Of a DNA stretch of 64,000 nt, positions 9,982-19,467 are shown in pieces; the first letter of the stretch is position 1; every line of letters starts with the position of its first letter. The stretch lies in NCBI RefSeq assembly GCF_030159595.1, contig NZ_BSKJ01000001.1, positions 248,001 to 312,000 of the forward strand. The letters run 5' to 3'. A program made the position numbers and the translations under genes. The notes under the pieces were generated by a model, which worked only from the letters and a program-made list of their open reading frames with translations, was not told the origin of the DNA and searched no databases. Source of the stretch: Pseudomonas putida. Its GTDB lineage: Bacteria > Pseudomonadota > Gammaproteobacteria > Pseudomonadales > Pseudomonadaceae.

Positions 9982-11538
9982 TCAGCGAAGCCCCAGCCGG
10001 CGGGCCAGTCGGCTCAGGTTTGCACGGTCCAGGCCCAGCTCACGGGCCGCTGCCGCCCAGTTATCCTGGTGCCGTTGCAGGCAGGCTTCGATCACCTGGC
10101 GCTGATAGATGTCGACCGCTTCGCGCAGGCCGCCCTCAGGCAATGTTGCCAGCTGGGCAGGGGCTGTGGGGGAGGGCTGGGGGCCTGGGATTGCGGGCAA
10201 CGCGCGCAGGTCCAGGTCGATGGCATCAAGCGTGAGAATGCGTGGCCGGTCGGGGTGCTGGCCCAGCGCTTTGAGTGCTGAGCGGCCGATCAGGTGTTCC
10301 AGTTCGCGCACGTTGCCTGGCCAATCATAGGCCAGCAGCGCAGTCTGGGCGTCGTGGCTCAGGCGCAGGCTGTTGAGACCCAGTCGCGAACGGTTCTGTT
10401 CGAGGAAGTAGCCCGCCAATAGCAGCACATCTCGCCCACGTTCGCGCAAGGGCGGTACATGCAGCGGGTACACGCTGAGGCGGTGATAGAAGTCGGCGCG
10501 GAAGTTGCCATTGCGCACTTCTGCTGCCAGGTCACGGTTGGTGGCGGCGATCAGGCGCACGTCCACGCGGTGCTCGCGGTCCGAGCCCAGGCGCTGAAGC
10601 TGGCCGCTTTGCAGCACACGCAGCAGCTTGGCCTGCACCGTCAGCGGCAGTTCGCCCACTTCGTCAAGGAACAACGTGCCGCCGTTGGCCAGCTCGAACT
10701 TGCCCCGGCGCTCGCCGTGCGCGCCAGTGAAGGCACCGCGTACATGGCCGAACAGTTCGCTTTCCACCAGGGTGTCAGGCAGGGCGGCGCAGTTGAGGCT
10801 GACCAGTGGCTTGTCGGCCCGGTTGCTGGCCTGGTGCAGGGCCTGGGCCACCAGTTCCTTGCCAACGCCCGTTTCGCCAGTGATCAGAACAGTCAGGTCG
10901 CTGCCGCCGACCAGACGGATTTCCTCCACCAGGCGCTTGTGCGCCGGGCTCTGGCCAATCAGCTCTTTGTCCTGGCCGCTGGCCTGGCGGTAGATTTCGG
11001 CCCGCAGGTGTTCGTCTTCGGCGCGCAGGGCCAGGTGCTCAATGCGTTCGGCCACGGTAACGGTAGCGGCGGCCAGGCTGGCGAAGGCCTGCAGCGCATC
11101 CAGTTCCAGGCTCTGGAACTGCCCGGGGGTGAGGGCGTCGAGGGTGACCAGGCCCCAGGGACGCTCATCAACCATCAACGGGCAACCCATGCAGTCGTGC
11201 ACTTCCAGGTCGGCATCGGGGGCGTTGACCAGGCCATCGTAAGGGTCGGGCAGCTCGGAGTCGCTGGCGAAACGAGTGGGTTCCGGGCGGCTGAGCAATA
11301 TCTGGAAGCGCGGGTGCTCGCTGACCCGGAAGCGCCGGCCCAAAGTGTCAGGGCTCAGGCCATCGACCGCCAGTGGTACCAGCCATTCACCATCCAGGCG
11401 CAGCAGAGCAGCGGCATCGCACGGCAACAACCCGCGCATGGCCTGCAGCAAGCGGCGGTAGCGTTCCTGGTCAGGAAGGTCGCGGGACAGGTCGCTGACC
11501 AAGGGCAGCAGGGCAGTGAGCAGTGGCTTTGTGGTCAT
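9982..11538 (-). CDS. norR: Nitric-oxide-sensing sigma-54 activator (NorR/FhpR family)
   Basis: Activator of the flavohaemoglobin gene in response to NO. 518 aa with an N-terminal GAF domain (about 20-170) containing a conserved HDCMG Cys region like that around the iron centre of NorR. A central AAA+ domain follows (about 195-430) with Walker A GETGVGKE, the GAFTGA sigma-54 contact loop and Walker B GGTLFLDE. A C-terminal Fis-type HTH ends the protein (NWAAAARELGLDRANLSRLARRL). The ATG at 11536-11538 starts divergently from hmp, with the shared control region between them. In Pseudomonas this pair is usually called FhpR/Fhp. Confidence 0.93.
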   Translation of the reverse strand: MTTKPLLTALLPLVSDLSRDLPDQERYRRLLQAMRGLLPCDAAALLRLDGEWLVPLAVDGLSPDTLGRRFRVSEHPRFQILLSRPEPTRFASDSELPDPYDGLVNAPDADLEVHDCMGCPLMVDERPWGLVTLDALTPGQFQSLELDALQAFASLAAATVTVAERIEHLALRAEDEHLRAEIYRQASGQDKELIGQSPAHKRLVEEIRLVGGSDLTVLITGETGVGKELVAQALHQASNRADKPLVSLNCAALPDTLVESELFGHVRGAFTGAHGERRGKFELANGGTLFLDEVGELPLTVQAKLLRVLQSGQLQRLGSDREHRVDVRLIAATNRDLAAEVRNGNFRADFYHRLSVYPLHVPPLRERGRDVLLLAGYFLEQNRSRLGLNSLRLSHDAQTALLAYDWPGNVRELEHLIGRSALKALGQHPDRPRILTLDAIDLDLRALPAIPGPQPSPTAPAQLATLPEGGLREAVDIYQRQVIEACLQRHQDNWAAAARELGLDRANLSRLARRLGLR

Positions 11539-11552
11539 AAAGACTCCTATCG

Positions 11553-11589
11553 GTCAATATGACTATACGCTGGGATGGGTCGTTTTGAC
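11553..11589. promoter_or_regulatory. Two NorR-type GT-N7-AC enhancer sites
   Basis: GTCAATATGAC (11553-11563) and GTCGTTTTGAC (11579-11589) both fit the GT-N7-AC core bound by NorR in E. coli and are 26 bp apart. A third, degenerate site may begin at 11599 (GTCAACG...). They lie between norR and hmp, upstream of the sigma-54-like element, as expected for enhancer sites. Confidence 0.65.
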
Positions 11590-11630
11590 ATGACTGGCGT
11601 CAACGCCCTGATTTTACTGGCTATAAAAGT

Positions 11631-11647
11631 TGGCACGATTGCTGAAT
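11631..11647 (+). promoter_or_regulatory. Sigma-54-like promoter for hmp
   Basis: TTGGCACG gives a consensus -24 element. The -12 element reads CTGA where TTGC is expected, so the match is imperfect. It lies about 45 bp before the hmp start and downstream of the GT-N7-AC sites, which supports it by position. Confidence 0.5.
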
Positions 11648-11692
11648 TGCCTAAGGCAGTCATTTGAAGCCAAAGGCTCAGGAGTTCTCGCA

Positions 11693-12871
11693 ATGCTCAA
11701 TGCCGAACAACGTGCAATCATCAAGGCCACTGTACCCCTGCTGGAAAGCGGCGGCGAAGCGCTGACGACCCATTTCTACAAGATGATGCTCAGCGAGTAC
11801 CCCGAGGTGCGGCCGCTGTTCAACCAAGCCCATCAGGCCAGCGGTGACCAGCCACGCGCCTTGGCCAACGGCGTGCTGATGTATGCCCGCCACATCGACC
11901 AGCTGGAGCAACTGGGCGGCCTGGTCGGGCAGATCATCAACAAGCACGTTGCCCTGCAGATTCTGCCGGAACACTACCCGATCGTCGGCAGCTGCCTGTT
12001 GCGCGCCATCGAGGAAGTGCTCGGCAAGGAAATCGCCACCCCTGCGGTAATCGACGCCTGGGCCGCGGCCTATGGCCAACTGGCCGACATCCTGATTGGT
12101 GCTGAAGAAAGCCTCTATAAGCAGAAGGAAGAGGCCGAAGGCGGCTGGCGTGGTACCCGCGAATTCCAGGTGGTGCGCCGCGAGCAGGAAAGCAGCGAGA
12201 TCGTGTCGTTCTACTTTGCCCCGGTGGATGGTAAGCCGGTGCTCAAGGCCGAGCCTGGCCAGTACATTGGCCTGAAGCTGGACATCGACGGTGTCGAGCA
12301 GCGCCGCAATTATTCCCTGTCGGCATTGTGCGATGGCAAGGAGTACCGCATCAGCGTCAAGCGTGAGGCGGGTGGCAAGGTCTCGAACTACCTGCACGAT
12401 GAACTGGTGGTGGGCGATACCTTGCAACTGTTCCCGCCTGCGGGCGACTTCACCCTGACGGCCAGCGACAAGCCACTGGTGCTGATCAGCGGGGGCGTTG
12501 GCATTACCCCGACCCTGGCAATGTTGCAGGCGGCACTGCAAACCCGGCGCGAGGTACATTTCATCCACTGTGCGCGTAACGGCGCGGTGCATGCCTTCCG
12601 TGACTGGGTCGATGGCCTGGCGGCGCGTCATCCACAGCTCAAGCGCTTCTACTGCTATGCCGAGCCGGAAGGTGGGGTGGCCGCCGATGCCGTGGGTCTG
12701 TTGAGTGAAGACCTGCTGGCCGAGTGGTTGCCGCAGGCGCGTGACGTGGATGCCTACTTCCTTGGGCCCAAGGGCTTCATGGCGGCAGTGAAGCGCCAGT
12801 TGAAGGGGCTGGGTGTACCGGAGCAGCAGAGCCGTTACGAGTTCTTCGGGCCGGCGGCTGCCTTGGAGTGA
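11693..12871 (+). CDS. hmp: Flavohaemoglobin, nitric oxide dioxygenase
   Basis: Oxidises NO to nitrate with O2 and NAD(P)H in the cytoplasm. 392 aa, the family's usual length. The N-terminal globin fold (about 1-140, MLNAEQRAIIKATVPLL) has a proximal-His region in INKHVALQI. The FAD-binding domain has the RRNYSLS motif, and the C-terminal NAD-binding domain has SGGVGITPTLAML. The start at 11693 is chosen over an upstream in-frame start because AGGAG precedes it and the family begins MLN/MLD. It is transcribed away from norR and probably depends on it. Confidence 0.97.
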   Translation: MLNAEQRAIIKATVPLLESGGEALTTHFYKMMLSEYPEVRPLFNQAHQASGDQPRALANGVLMYARHIDQLEQLGGLVGQIINKHVALQILPEHYPIVGSCLLRAIEEVLGKEIATPAVIDAWAAAYGQLADILIGAEESLYKQKEEAEGGWRGTREFQVVRREQESSEIVSFYFAPVDGKPVLKAEPGQYIGLKLDIDGVEQRRNYSLSALCDGKEYRISVKREAGGKVSNYLHDELVVGDTLQLFPPAGDFTLTASDKPLVLISGGVGITPTLAMLQAALQTRREVHFIHCARNGAVHAFRDWVDGLAARHPQLKRFYCYAEPEGGVAADAVGLLSEDLLAEWLPQARDVDAYFLGPKGFMAAVKRQLKGLGVPEQQSRYEFFGPAAALE

Positions 12872-12933
12872 TGTATTGCCTGTACCGGCCTCTTCGCGGG
12901 CAAGCCCGCGAAGAGGCCGGTACAGGCAATACA
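12872..12933. repeat. Perfect REP-type palindrome after hmp
   Basis: Two 30-bp arms (12872-12901 and 12904-12933) are exact reverse complements around a 2-nt AA loop. The core GCCTCTTCGCGGGC matches the other REP elements in this window. It directly follows the hmp stop and could act as a transcription or mRNA-stability boundary. Confidence 0.85.
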
Positions 12934-13018
12934 CACCTCCTGCCTATATATAAGGAAAGATGAAACCGGGCTCACCGCTTTCATCATTAATCCTCCGTTA
13001 ATCACGGTATCCTTCACT

Positions 13019-13070
13019 CCCGGGTGTCGAGGGGCTTGCCCCTGCGCGGCACCCGGGCAGCCGCTTTTTT
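13019..13070 (+). terminator. GC-rich hairpin followed by a T-run
   Basis: CCCGGGTG (13019-13026) pairs with CACCCGGG (13050-13057), with an inner AGGGGC/GCCCCT stem, and TTTTTT follows at 13065-13070. It lies between hmp and dsbB. It may end read-through from hmp or be an attenuator in the dsbB leader. The remaining bases of 12934-13238 show no supported gene. Confidence 0.6.
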
Positions 13071-13238
13071 GCCGCCCGACGTTGAACCGACGTCGTTGCG
13101 GCCGGTCTCAGCCACACCGGATAGCCCTGCGCAGTGTCTCACACCGCTTTCTCGGCACGCTCACAGGCCCTGCCCAGCGTGTAGACTTGCGTCCAGGCAG
13201 GCGGACCACGCTGCCACTATCCATCGAAGGAACCGGCA

Positions 13239-13745
13239 ATGAACGAACAAACATCGCGCCTGAATCGGGAACGGCGCTTTCTGGTGCTGTTGGGCCTGAT
13301 CTGCCTCTCGCTGATCGGCGGCGCCCTCTATATGCAAGTGGTGCTGGGCGAGGCTCCGTGCCCCTTGTGCATCCTGCAGCGTTACGCGCTGCTGTTCATT
13401 GCCGTGTTCGCCTTCATTGCCGCAGCAATGCCCGGACGCCGTAGCCTGACCTTCTTCGAGGCACTGGTGGTGCTCAGCGCCGTTGGCGGAATCATTGCGG
13501 CCGGCAACCATGTGTATATACTCGCCAACCCCATGGTCAGTTGTGGCATCGACACCCTGCAGCCGATCGTGGACGACCTGCCATTGGCCAAGCTCTGGCC
13601 GCTCGCGTTCCAGGTCGACGGCTTCTGCAGCACGCCGTACCCGCCGATCCTCGGTTTGTCGCTGGCGCAATGGGCGCTTGTGGCGTTTGTCCTGACCGCC
13701 GTCCTGGTTCCGCTCGGCATCTACCGCAACCGACGCCAGGCTTAG
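13239..13745 (+). CDS. dsbB: DsbB-family quinone-linked disulfide oxidoreductase
   Basis: Inner-membrane enzyme that reoxidises the periplasmic thiol oxidase DsbA and passes electrons to ubiquinone. 168 aa with four predicted membrane segments. The first periplasmic loop carries the CPLC redox pair (C41/C44) and the second carries C102 and C130. The length fits DsbB. AAGGAA lies just before the ATG. It is a single gene between hmp and the cyo operon; P. putida relatives have more than one DsbB paralogue, so the exact paralogue is not certain. Confidence 0.93.
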   Translation: MNEQTSRLNRERRFLVLLGLICLSLIGGALYMQVVLGEAPCPLCILQRYALLFIAVFAFIAAAMPGRRSLTFFEALVVLSAVGGIIAAGNHVYILANPMVSCGIDTLQPIVDDLPLAKLWPLAFQVDGFCSTPYPPILGLSLAQWALVAFVLTAVLVPLGIYRNRRQA

Positions 13746-14304
13746 ACAAAAGTCCCGAATTGCAGAGGGTCTTTTGCAGCGCATGCGATGAGGGAAAAGT
13801 TGCGCACCCCTTGATCCAGATCAACCTCCAGGCCTTGAAGAATGCGGCTTTGAGGGCTAACAAGCGGGGTGCGACAAACTGTCGCGAAGTTGAATTGTTG
13901 GGTAGCATTGTTACGCATTCTGTAAAAGACTGTTGCTCAATAAGTCATAGTCAAGGGTAGGCGACCTCACTACAATCGCCCCCAATTTCCGTTCGGCACT
14001 GCTTGCGAGTCGCAGGATTGAAGGAAGCCCCAGCGCTCCTTTTTGCTGACTTCGTCAAGTTTCGCCCAACGGCGATACCGGGCGGACCCCCCTCCGCGTT
14101 TTCCCGCACCAAATGGACTTGGTCTGAAGTACAGGCCTGTTGCCTACGAAACCATAAGCACCGCTAACACGCTTGAAGCCAAGGTCCTGCAGTCGGACCC
14201 CAGGCAGGAGCGAGTACGGGCGCGAAATGCCTCACTTGGCAGGACGAAGTGTTGGCTACCAAAACACAAATTGCATTGAAGCAAGCTGATCTAGAGGTCG
14301 TGAG
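13746..14304 (+). other. Long 5' region of the cyo operon, no supported gene
   Basis: 560 bp without a convincing reading frame. It holds an ANR/FNR box (13811-13824) and a possible TACAAT -10 near 13970 with no clear -35. A 78-codon frame at 14043-14279 has no good ribosome site or recognisable family and is not called. Most of the region is probably promoter and untranslated leader for cyoA. Confidence 0.6.
13811..13824. promoter_or_regulatory. ANR/FNR box
   Basis: TTGATCCAGATCAA is a perfect TTGAT-N4-ATCAA match. It lies about 480 bp upstream of cyoA and 65 bp after dsbB. ANR control of the bo3 oxidase under low oxygen is known in pseudomonads and fits here. Confidence 0.85.
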
Positions 14305-15249
14305 ATGAGTAAAAAGCGTTACCCCAGACTGTTTGGCATATTGCCCTTTTTAGGCATGCTTTTACTCAGTGGGTGCAACTGGACCCTGCTCGACCCGAAG
14401 GGCCAGGTCGGCATTGAGCAAAAGAACCTGATCCTGATCGCTACCGGCCTGATGCTGCTGGTGGTTATTCCGGTCATCATCATGACTCTGGCGTTCGCCT
14501 GGAAGTACCGTGCTTCCAACAAGGCAGCCACCTACACCCCTGACTGGTCGCACTCGACCAAGATCGAGGCCGCGGTGTGGATCATCCCGATCCTGATCAT
14601 CATCGCCCTGGGTTACGTCACCTACCACTCCACCCACAAGCTGGACCCGTACCGTCCGCTGGATTCGGACGTGAAGCCGATCCAGATCGACGTGGTCGCA
14701 CTGGACTGGAAGTGGCTGTTCATCTACCCGGAACAGGGCATTGCCACCGTCAACAAGATCAACTTCCCGGCTAATACCCCGGTGAACTTCCGCGTCACCT
14801 CCGACGCCGTGATGAACTCGTTCTTCATCCCGGGCCTGGGTGGCCAGATCTACGCGATGGCCGGCATGACCACCAAGCTGCACCTGATCGCCAACGAGAA
14901 CGGTGTGTTTGACGGTATCAGCGCCAACTACAGCGGTGCTGGTTTCACCGGCATGAAATTCAAGGCTACTGCCACCTCTCAGGAAGACTTCGACAAGTGG
15001 GTCGCCGAGGTCAAGCAGTCGCCGTTGAAACTGGGCAAAGCCGAGTACGAAGCTCTGGCCAAGCCTAGCGAATACAACCCAGTCGCGCTGTACAGCGAGG
15101 CGCCAGCAGAGCTGTTCCAGTCCATCGTCGACAAGTACGAAGGCATGAACCGCGGCAAGCCGGTCCACGAAGAAGCAGGCAGCAAAGATCTGGCCACAAC
15201 CAAGGGTGTGGAATCGAGTATGCAACCAGCTGCCGGTGCAGAGGAGTAA
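14305..15249 (+). CDS. cyoA: Cytochrome bo3 ubiquinol oxidase subunit II
   Basis: Lipoprotein subunit of the proton-pumping quinol oxidase. 314 aa. The lipobox LLSGC gives a lipidated Cys near residue 24. Two membrane helices follow (about 40-65 and 90-110), then a periplasmic cupredoxin-like domain (about 125-235) that lacks CuA ligands, as in quinol oxidases. It is the first gene of cyoABCDE and is followed after 3 nt by cyoB. An ANR box lies far upstream. Confidence 0.97.
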   Translation: MSKKRYPRLFGILPFLGMLLLSGCNWTLLDPKGQVGIEQKNLILIATGLMLLVVIPVIIMTLAFAWKYRASNKAATYTPDWSHSTKIEAAVWIIPILIIIALGYVTYHSTHKLDPYRPLDSDVKPIQIDVVALDWKWLFIYPEQGIATVNKINFPANTPVNFRVTSDAVMNSFFIPGLGGQIYAMAGMTTKLHLIANENGVFDGISANYSGAGFTGMKFKATATSQEDFDKWVAEVKQSPLKLGKAEYEALAKPSEYNPVALYSEAPAELFQSIVDKYEGMNRGKPVHEEAGSKDLATTKGVESSMQPAAGAEE

Positions 15250-15252
15250 GAG

Positions 15253-17271
15253 ATGTTCGGTAAACTAAGCCTGGAGGCGATACCCTATCACGAGCCGATA
15301 GTCATGGTGACGCTTGCCATGATCGCGCTCGGCGGTATCGCTGTCGTCGGTCTTATCACCTATTTCCGCAAGTGGACCTACTTGTGGAGCGAGTGGCTGA
15401 CTACTGTCGACCACAAAAAGATCGGCGTGATGTACATCATCGTCGCGATGATCATGCTGCTGCGTGGCTTTGCCGACGCCATCATGATGCGTACCCAGCT
15501 GGCTGCCGCAACCGGTGGCTCCGAAGGCTACCTGCCGCCTGAACACTATGACCAGATCTTCACCGCTCACGGTGTGATCATGATCATCTTCATGGCGATG
15601 CCGTTCTTCACCGGCCTGATGAACCTGGCGGTTCCTCTGCAGATCGGTGCACGTGACGTTGCCTTCCCGTTCCTGAACTCCCTGAGCTTCTACCTGCTGC
15701 TGGCAGGCGTGCTGCTGGTCAACATCTCGCTGGGCGTTGGTGAATTCGCCAAGACCGGCTGGGTTGCCTATCCGCCGCTCGCGGGCATTCAGTACAGTCC
15801 TGGGGTGGGTGTCGACTACTACATCTGGGCGCTACAGCTATCCGGATTGGGTACGACGCTTACCGGCGTGAACTTCCTCGTCACCGTGATGAAGATGCGC
15901 GCACCTGGCATGAAGCTGATGGACATGCCGATCTTCACCTGGACCTGCACCTGGGCCAACGTACTGATCGTTGCTTCGTTCCCGATCCTGACTGCTGCAC
16001 TCGCGCTGCTGACTGTTGACCGTTATCTGGACTTCCACATTTTCACCAACGAGCTTGGTGGGAACCCGATGATGTACGTCAACCTGTTCTGGGCGTGGGG
16101 TCACCCTGAGGTTTACATCCTGATCCTGCCGGCCTTCGGCGTGTTCTCGGAAGTCACCTCGACGTTCTCTGGCAAACGCCTGTTCGGCCACCACTCGATG
16201 ATTTACGCATCGGGCGCGATCGCCATCCTCGGCTTTGCGGTATGGCTGCACCACTTCTTCACCATGGGTGCCGGCGCCAGCGTCAACACCTTCTTCGGCC
16301 TGGCGACGATGCTGATCTCCATTCCGACCGGTGTGAAGCTGTTCAACTGGCTGTTCACCATGTACCAAGGCCGTGTGCGCTTCACCGCACCGATGCTCTG
16401 GACCCTGGGCTTCATGGTCACCTTCTCCATTGGTGGCATGACCGGCGTACTGCTGGCCGTTCCAGGTGCTGACTTCGTTCTGCACAACAGCCTGTTCGTT
16501 ATTGCGCACTTCCACAACGTGATCATCGGTGGCGCGGTATTCGGCTACATCGCCGGTTTCGCCTTCTGGTTCCCGAAAGCCTTCGGCTTCACCCTGAACG
16601 AGAAGTGGGGCAAAGCTGCCTTCTGGTTCTGGCTGTCGGGCTTCTACGTTGCGTTCATGCCGCTGTACGCCCTGGGCTTCATGGGCATGACCCGTCGTCT
16701 GAACCACTCCGACAACCCACTGTGGGAACCCTACCTGTACGTAGCCGTTGTCGGCGCCGTGCTGATCCTGTTCGGTATCGCTTGCCAGCTGATCCAGCTC
16801 TACGTTTCGATCCGCGATCGCAACGAGAACCTGGACGTGACCGGCGACCCATGGGGCGGCCGTACCCTGGAATGGTCGACTTCGTCGCCACCTCCGTTCT
16901 ACAACTTCGCTCACATGCCTGAGCAGGTTGGCCTGGACGCCTGGCACGAAACCAAGGAAACCGGTAAGGCTTACAAGCCGGCGACCAAGTTCGACGCTAT
17001 CCACATGCCGAGCAACACCTCTACCGGTTTGTTCATGGGCCTGTTCCTGACCGTCTTCGGCTTTGCCTTCATCTGGCACATCTGGTGGCTGGTTGGCGCG
17101 AGCCTGGTTGCAACCATCGCTGTCTTCGTTCGCCACGCTGCACGTGACGACCAGGGCTTCATGGTTCCGGCCGAAGAAGTGGCGCGCATCGAAGGCGAGC
17201 GTATGAAAGCGCTGGCCAAAGCAGGTGCTCTGCCTGCCGGCGCACGTGTCGAATCGTTTGAGCGGGTGTAA
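15253..17271 (+). CDS. cyoB: Cytochrome bo3 ubiquinol oxidase subunit I
   Basis: Catalytic subunit holding low-spin haem b and the haem o3-CuB centre. It reduces O2 to water and pumps protons. 672 aa with about 15 membrane helices, the usual CyoB length. The haem-copper motifs are visible: the helix II His in FTAHGVIM, the [14 protein letters not shown] cross-linked His-Tyr helix, HHFFTMGA, and [13 protein letters not shown]. It starts 3 nt after cyoA and ends 3 nt before cyoC, so translation is likely coupled. Confidence 0.98.
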   Translation: MFGKLSLEAIPYHEPIVMVTLAMIALGGIAVVGLITYFRKWTYLWSEWLTTVDHKKIGVMYIIVAMIMLLRGFADAIMMRTQLAAATGGSEGYLPPEHYDQIFTAHGVIMIIFMAMPFFTGLMNLAVPLQIGARDVAFPFLNSLSFYLLLAGVLLVNISLGVGEFAKTGWVAYPPLAGIQYSPGVGVDYYIWALQLSGLGTTLTGVNFLVTVMKMRAPGMKLMDMPIFTWTCTWANVLIVASFPILTAALALLTVDRYLDFHIFTNELGGNPMMYVNLFWAWGHPEVYILILPAFGVFSEVTSTFSGKRLFGHHSMIYASGAIAILGFAVWLHHFFTMGAGASVNTFFGLATMLISIPTGVKLFNWLFTMYQGRVRFTAPMLWTLGFMVTFSIGGMTGVLLAVPGADFVLHNSLFVIAHFHNVIIGGAVFGYIAGFAFWFPKAFGFTLNEKWGKAAFWFWLSGFYVAFMPLYALGFMGMTRRLNHSDNPLWEPYLYVAVVGAVLILFGIACQLIQLYVSIRDRNENLDVTGDPWGGRTLEWSTSSPPPFYNFAHMPEQVGLDAWHETKETGKAYKPATKFDAIHMPSNTSTGLFMGLFLTVFGFAFIWHIWWLVGASLVATIAVFVRHAARDDQGFMVPAEEVARIEGERMKALAKAGALPAGARVESFERV

Positions 17272-17274
17272 TCA

Positions 17275-17898
17275 ATGTCCAGTCAAGTAATGCACGGCGC
17301 TGCACATGGTCACGACCATGGGCATGACGACCACCACCACGACTCGGGCCAGATGACCGTACTGGGTTTCTGGCTGTACCTGATGACCGACTGCATTTTG
17401 TTTGCGTCGCTCTTCGCTACCTACGCGGTGCTGTCCGGCAGTTTTGCCGGCGGCCCGTCGGGTCATGACATCTTCCAGCTCGATTTCGTAGCTGTTGAAA
17501 CGCTGTTCCTGCTGCTGTCCTCGATCACCTTCGGCTTCGCCATGCTGAAGATGTTCGACGGCAAGAAAGCTGGCGTACTGGGCTGGTTGGCTGTGACCTT
17601 CCTGTTCGGTGCAGGCTTCATCGCGATGGAAATCTACGAATTCCATCACCTGATCAGCGAGGGCTTCGGCCCGCAGCGCAGTGGCTTCCTGTCGGCGTTC
17701 TTCGCCCTGGTAGGTACCCACGGTCTGCACGTAACTGCCGGCCTGATCTGGATGGCAATCATGATGTACCAGATCAACAAGCATGGCATCACGCCGACCG
17801 CCAAGACCCGCATGAGCTGCCTGAGCCTGTTCTGGCACTTCCTGGACGTGGTCTGGATCTGCGTGTTCACCGTCGTCTATCTGCTGGGAGTTCTGTAA
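17275..17898 (+). CDS. cyoC: Cytochrome bo3 ubiquinol oxidase subunit III
   Basis: Integral membrane subunit of the oxidase. 207 aa with five predicted helices, typical of CyoC. The N-terminus is His/Asp-rich ([16 protein letters not shown]) before the first helix. Family features include the [15 protein letters not shown] segment and the C-terminal [14 protein letters not shown] helix. The stop overlaps the cyoD start by one base. Fourth-position synteny in cyoABCDE supports the call. Confidence 0.97.
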   Translation: MSSQVMHGAAHGHDHGHDDHHHDSGQMTVLGFWLYLMTDCILFASLFATYAVLSGSFAGGPSGHDIFQLDFVAVETLFLLLSSITFGFAMLKMFDGKKAGVLGWLAVTFLFGAGFIAMEIYEFHHLISEGFGPQRSGFLSAFFALVGTHGLHVTAGLIWMAIMMYQINKHGITPTAKTRMSCLSLFWHFLDVVWICVFTVVYLLGVL

Positions 17899-18230
17899 TG
17901 GCTAGCGCACACGACACTCATCACGAAGGCAGCCACGGCAGCGTCAAGTCGTACATGATCGGCTTTGTCCTGTCGATCATCCTGACTGCGATCCCGTTCG
18001 CGCTGGCCATGACCGCCAGCCTGCCGAAGAACCTGACCGTTCTGATCATTGTTGCCATGGCCGTGATCCAGGTAGTCGTACACCTGGTGTACTTCCTGCA
18101 CATGGACCGCTCGAAAGAGCAACGCAACAACGTGTCGACGTTCCTGTTCACCGTACTGGTAATTGCACTGCTGGTCGGCCTGTCGCTGTGGATCATGTTC
18201 AACATCCATATCGAAATGATGGCCAAGTGA
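17898..18230 (+). CDS. cyoD: Cytochrome bo3 ubiquinol oxidase subunit IV
   Basis: Small membrane subunit that helps assemble CuB and subunit I in the bo3 oxidase. 110 aa with three hydrophobic helices (about 20-40, 45-68 and 78-102) and a His-rich N-terminus (HDTHHEGSHGS). The QVVVHLVYFLHMD motif is typical of CyoD/COX4-prokaryote proteins. It shares one base with cyoC and is followed after 11 nt by cyoE. Confidence 0.97.
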   Translation: MASAHDTHHEGSHGSVKSYMIGFVLSIILTAIPFALAMTASLPKNLTVLIIVAMAVIQVVVHLVYFLHMDRSKEQRNNVSTFLFTVLVIALLVGLSLWIMFNIHIEMMAK

Positions 18231-18241
18231 GGTAAGACTGC

Positions 18242-19129
18242 ATGTCCGTTAAGCACTTTATCCAAATCACCAAACCGGGGATCATTTTCGGTAACGTGCT
18301 TTCCGTGGCAGGCGGTTTCTTCCTTGCCTCGAAGGGCCATGTGGATTTCGCCTTGTTCCTGGCGGTGGTGATCGGTACTTCGCTGGTGGTTGCGTCCGGA
18401 TGCGTGTTCAACAACTGCATCGACCGTGACATCGACCACAAGATGGAGCGCACCAAGAACCGCGTCATGGTGCAGGGCGGCATGTCGCTGCCCCTCGCGC
18501 TGATCTACGCCACCCTGCTTGGGGTGGCGGGTTTCAGCCTGCTGTATGTTCAGGCCAACCCGCTGTCGGCGTTCTGCGCAGCTGTAGGTTTCATCGTCTA
18601 CGTCGGTTTCTACAGCCTGTGGCTGAAGCGTAAATCGGTGCACGGCACCTTGGTCGGCAGCCTGTCGGGTGCCATGCCTCCGGTGATCGGCTACTGCGCC
18701 GTCAGCAACAGCTTCGACCTGGCTGCGGTTACCCTGCTGGTGATGTTCAGCCTGTGGCAGATGCCGCACAGCTTTGCCATCGCCATCTTCCGCTTCAAGG
18801 ATTACAGCGCTGCCAACATTCCGGTCCTGCCGGTGGCGCGTGGTGTTCTCGCGGCGAAGAAGCAGATCGTGCTGTATGTGCTGGCCTTCGTGCTCGCCAC
18901 CTTGATGCTTACCCTCGGCGGTTACGCCGGCCTCGGCTACCTGGCCGTGGCAGCAGCCATGGGCCTGTACTGGCTGTACATGGCTTGGGGTGGCTACAAG
19001 GCCGAGGACGACAGCAAGTGGGCCCGCAAGGTGTTCGGCTTCTCGATCCTCACCGTCACTGCCCTGAGCGTGATGATGGGCGTGGACAGCCAGACCGCTG
19101 CGGACGTGCTGATGACCTATGCGCGCTGA
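18242..19129 (+). CDS. cyoE: Protohaem IX farnesyltransferase (haem O synthase)
   Basis: Membrane prenyltransferase that adds a farnesyl group to haem B to make the haem O needed by CyoB. 295 aa with eight to nine helices. The first Asp-rich substrate motif is [15 protein letters not shown] near residues 58-73; the second loop contains [10 protein letters not shown] and the [15 protein letters not shown] segment. It is the last gene of the operon and is followed by a strong terminator. Confidence 0.97.
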   Translation: MSVKHFIQITKPGIIFGNVLSVAGGFFLASKGHVDFALFLAVVIGTSLVVASGCVFNNCIDRDIDHKMERTKNRVMVQGGMSLPLALIYATLLGVAGFSLLYVQANPLSAFCAAVGFIVYVGFYSLWLKRKSVHGTLVGSLSGAMPPVIGYCAVSNSFDLAAVTLLVMFSLWQMPHSFAIAIFRFKDYSAANIPVLPVARGVLAAKKQIVLYVLAFVLATLMLTLGGYAGLGYLAVAAAMGLYWLYMAWGGYKAEDDSKWARKVFGFSILTVTALSVMMGVDSQTAADVLMTYAR

Positions 19130-19152
19130 TCGAGGCGAGTGCTTCACTAAAG

Positions 19153-19179
19153 AACCCGGCCATTGTGCCGGGTTTTTTT
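19153..19179 (+). terminator. Rho-independent terminator of the cyo operon
   Basis: AACCCGGC (19153-19160) pairs with GCCGGGTT (19167-19174) around a 6-nt loop and runs into a T-tract. It lies 24 bp after the cyoE stop. Confidence 0.93.
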
Positions 19180-19195
19180 ATGGGTGTTTTTCCTG

Positions 19196-19300
19196 TGCCG
19201 GCCTCTTCGCGGGCAAGCCCGCTCCCACAGAGATCTCCACAGGCCCCCGAAGGCTGCGCTGTACCTGTGGGAGCGGGCTTGCCCGCGAAGAGGCCGGCCC
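19196..19300. repeat. Inverted pair of REP elements
   Basis: Two ~34-bp REP copies with core CTTCGCGGGCAAGCCCGCTCCCACAG-type sequence face each other (19197-19230 and 19265-19298) around a 34-bp spacer. They lie between the cyo terminator and the alaC promoter region. Confidence 0.88.
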
Positions 19301-19351
19301 TGAAAACATAAATCTCTAATTTTCAAAAAATACATCTGAAAAATTCTAACA

Positions 19352-19385
19352 AAACAGGAAATTGTCCTTTACAGGTATCCTGTTT
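19352..19385. promoter_or_regulatory. Inverted repeat in the AT-rich alaC leader
   Basis: AAACAGGA (19352-19359) and TCCTGTTT (19378-19385) form a perfect 8-bp inverted repeat 83 bp before the aminotransferase start. The surrounding 19305-19370 is unusually AT-rich for this genome. It could be an operator or a leader hairpin; no known regulator site was recognised. Confidence 0.35.
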
Positions 19386-19467
19386 CGGCACTATCTTCTG
19401 ATCAAGGCCGCCACATCGGCCAACGTCGCTCGGACGGTTCCGGGCGCTTACGTACTCAGAGGAAGCC

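Noticed and set aside
14043..14279. 78-codon plus-strand frame before cyoA
   Set aside because: No ribosome site, no recognisable family, and it lies in the cyo leader.
15838..17136. 432-codon minus-strand frame opposite cyoB
   Set aside because: Antisense shadow of cyoB with a His/Gln/Glu-rich translation typical of shadow frames.
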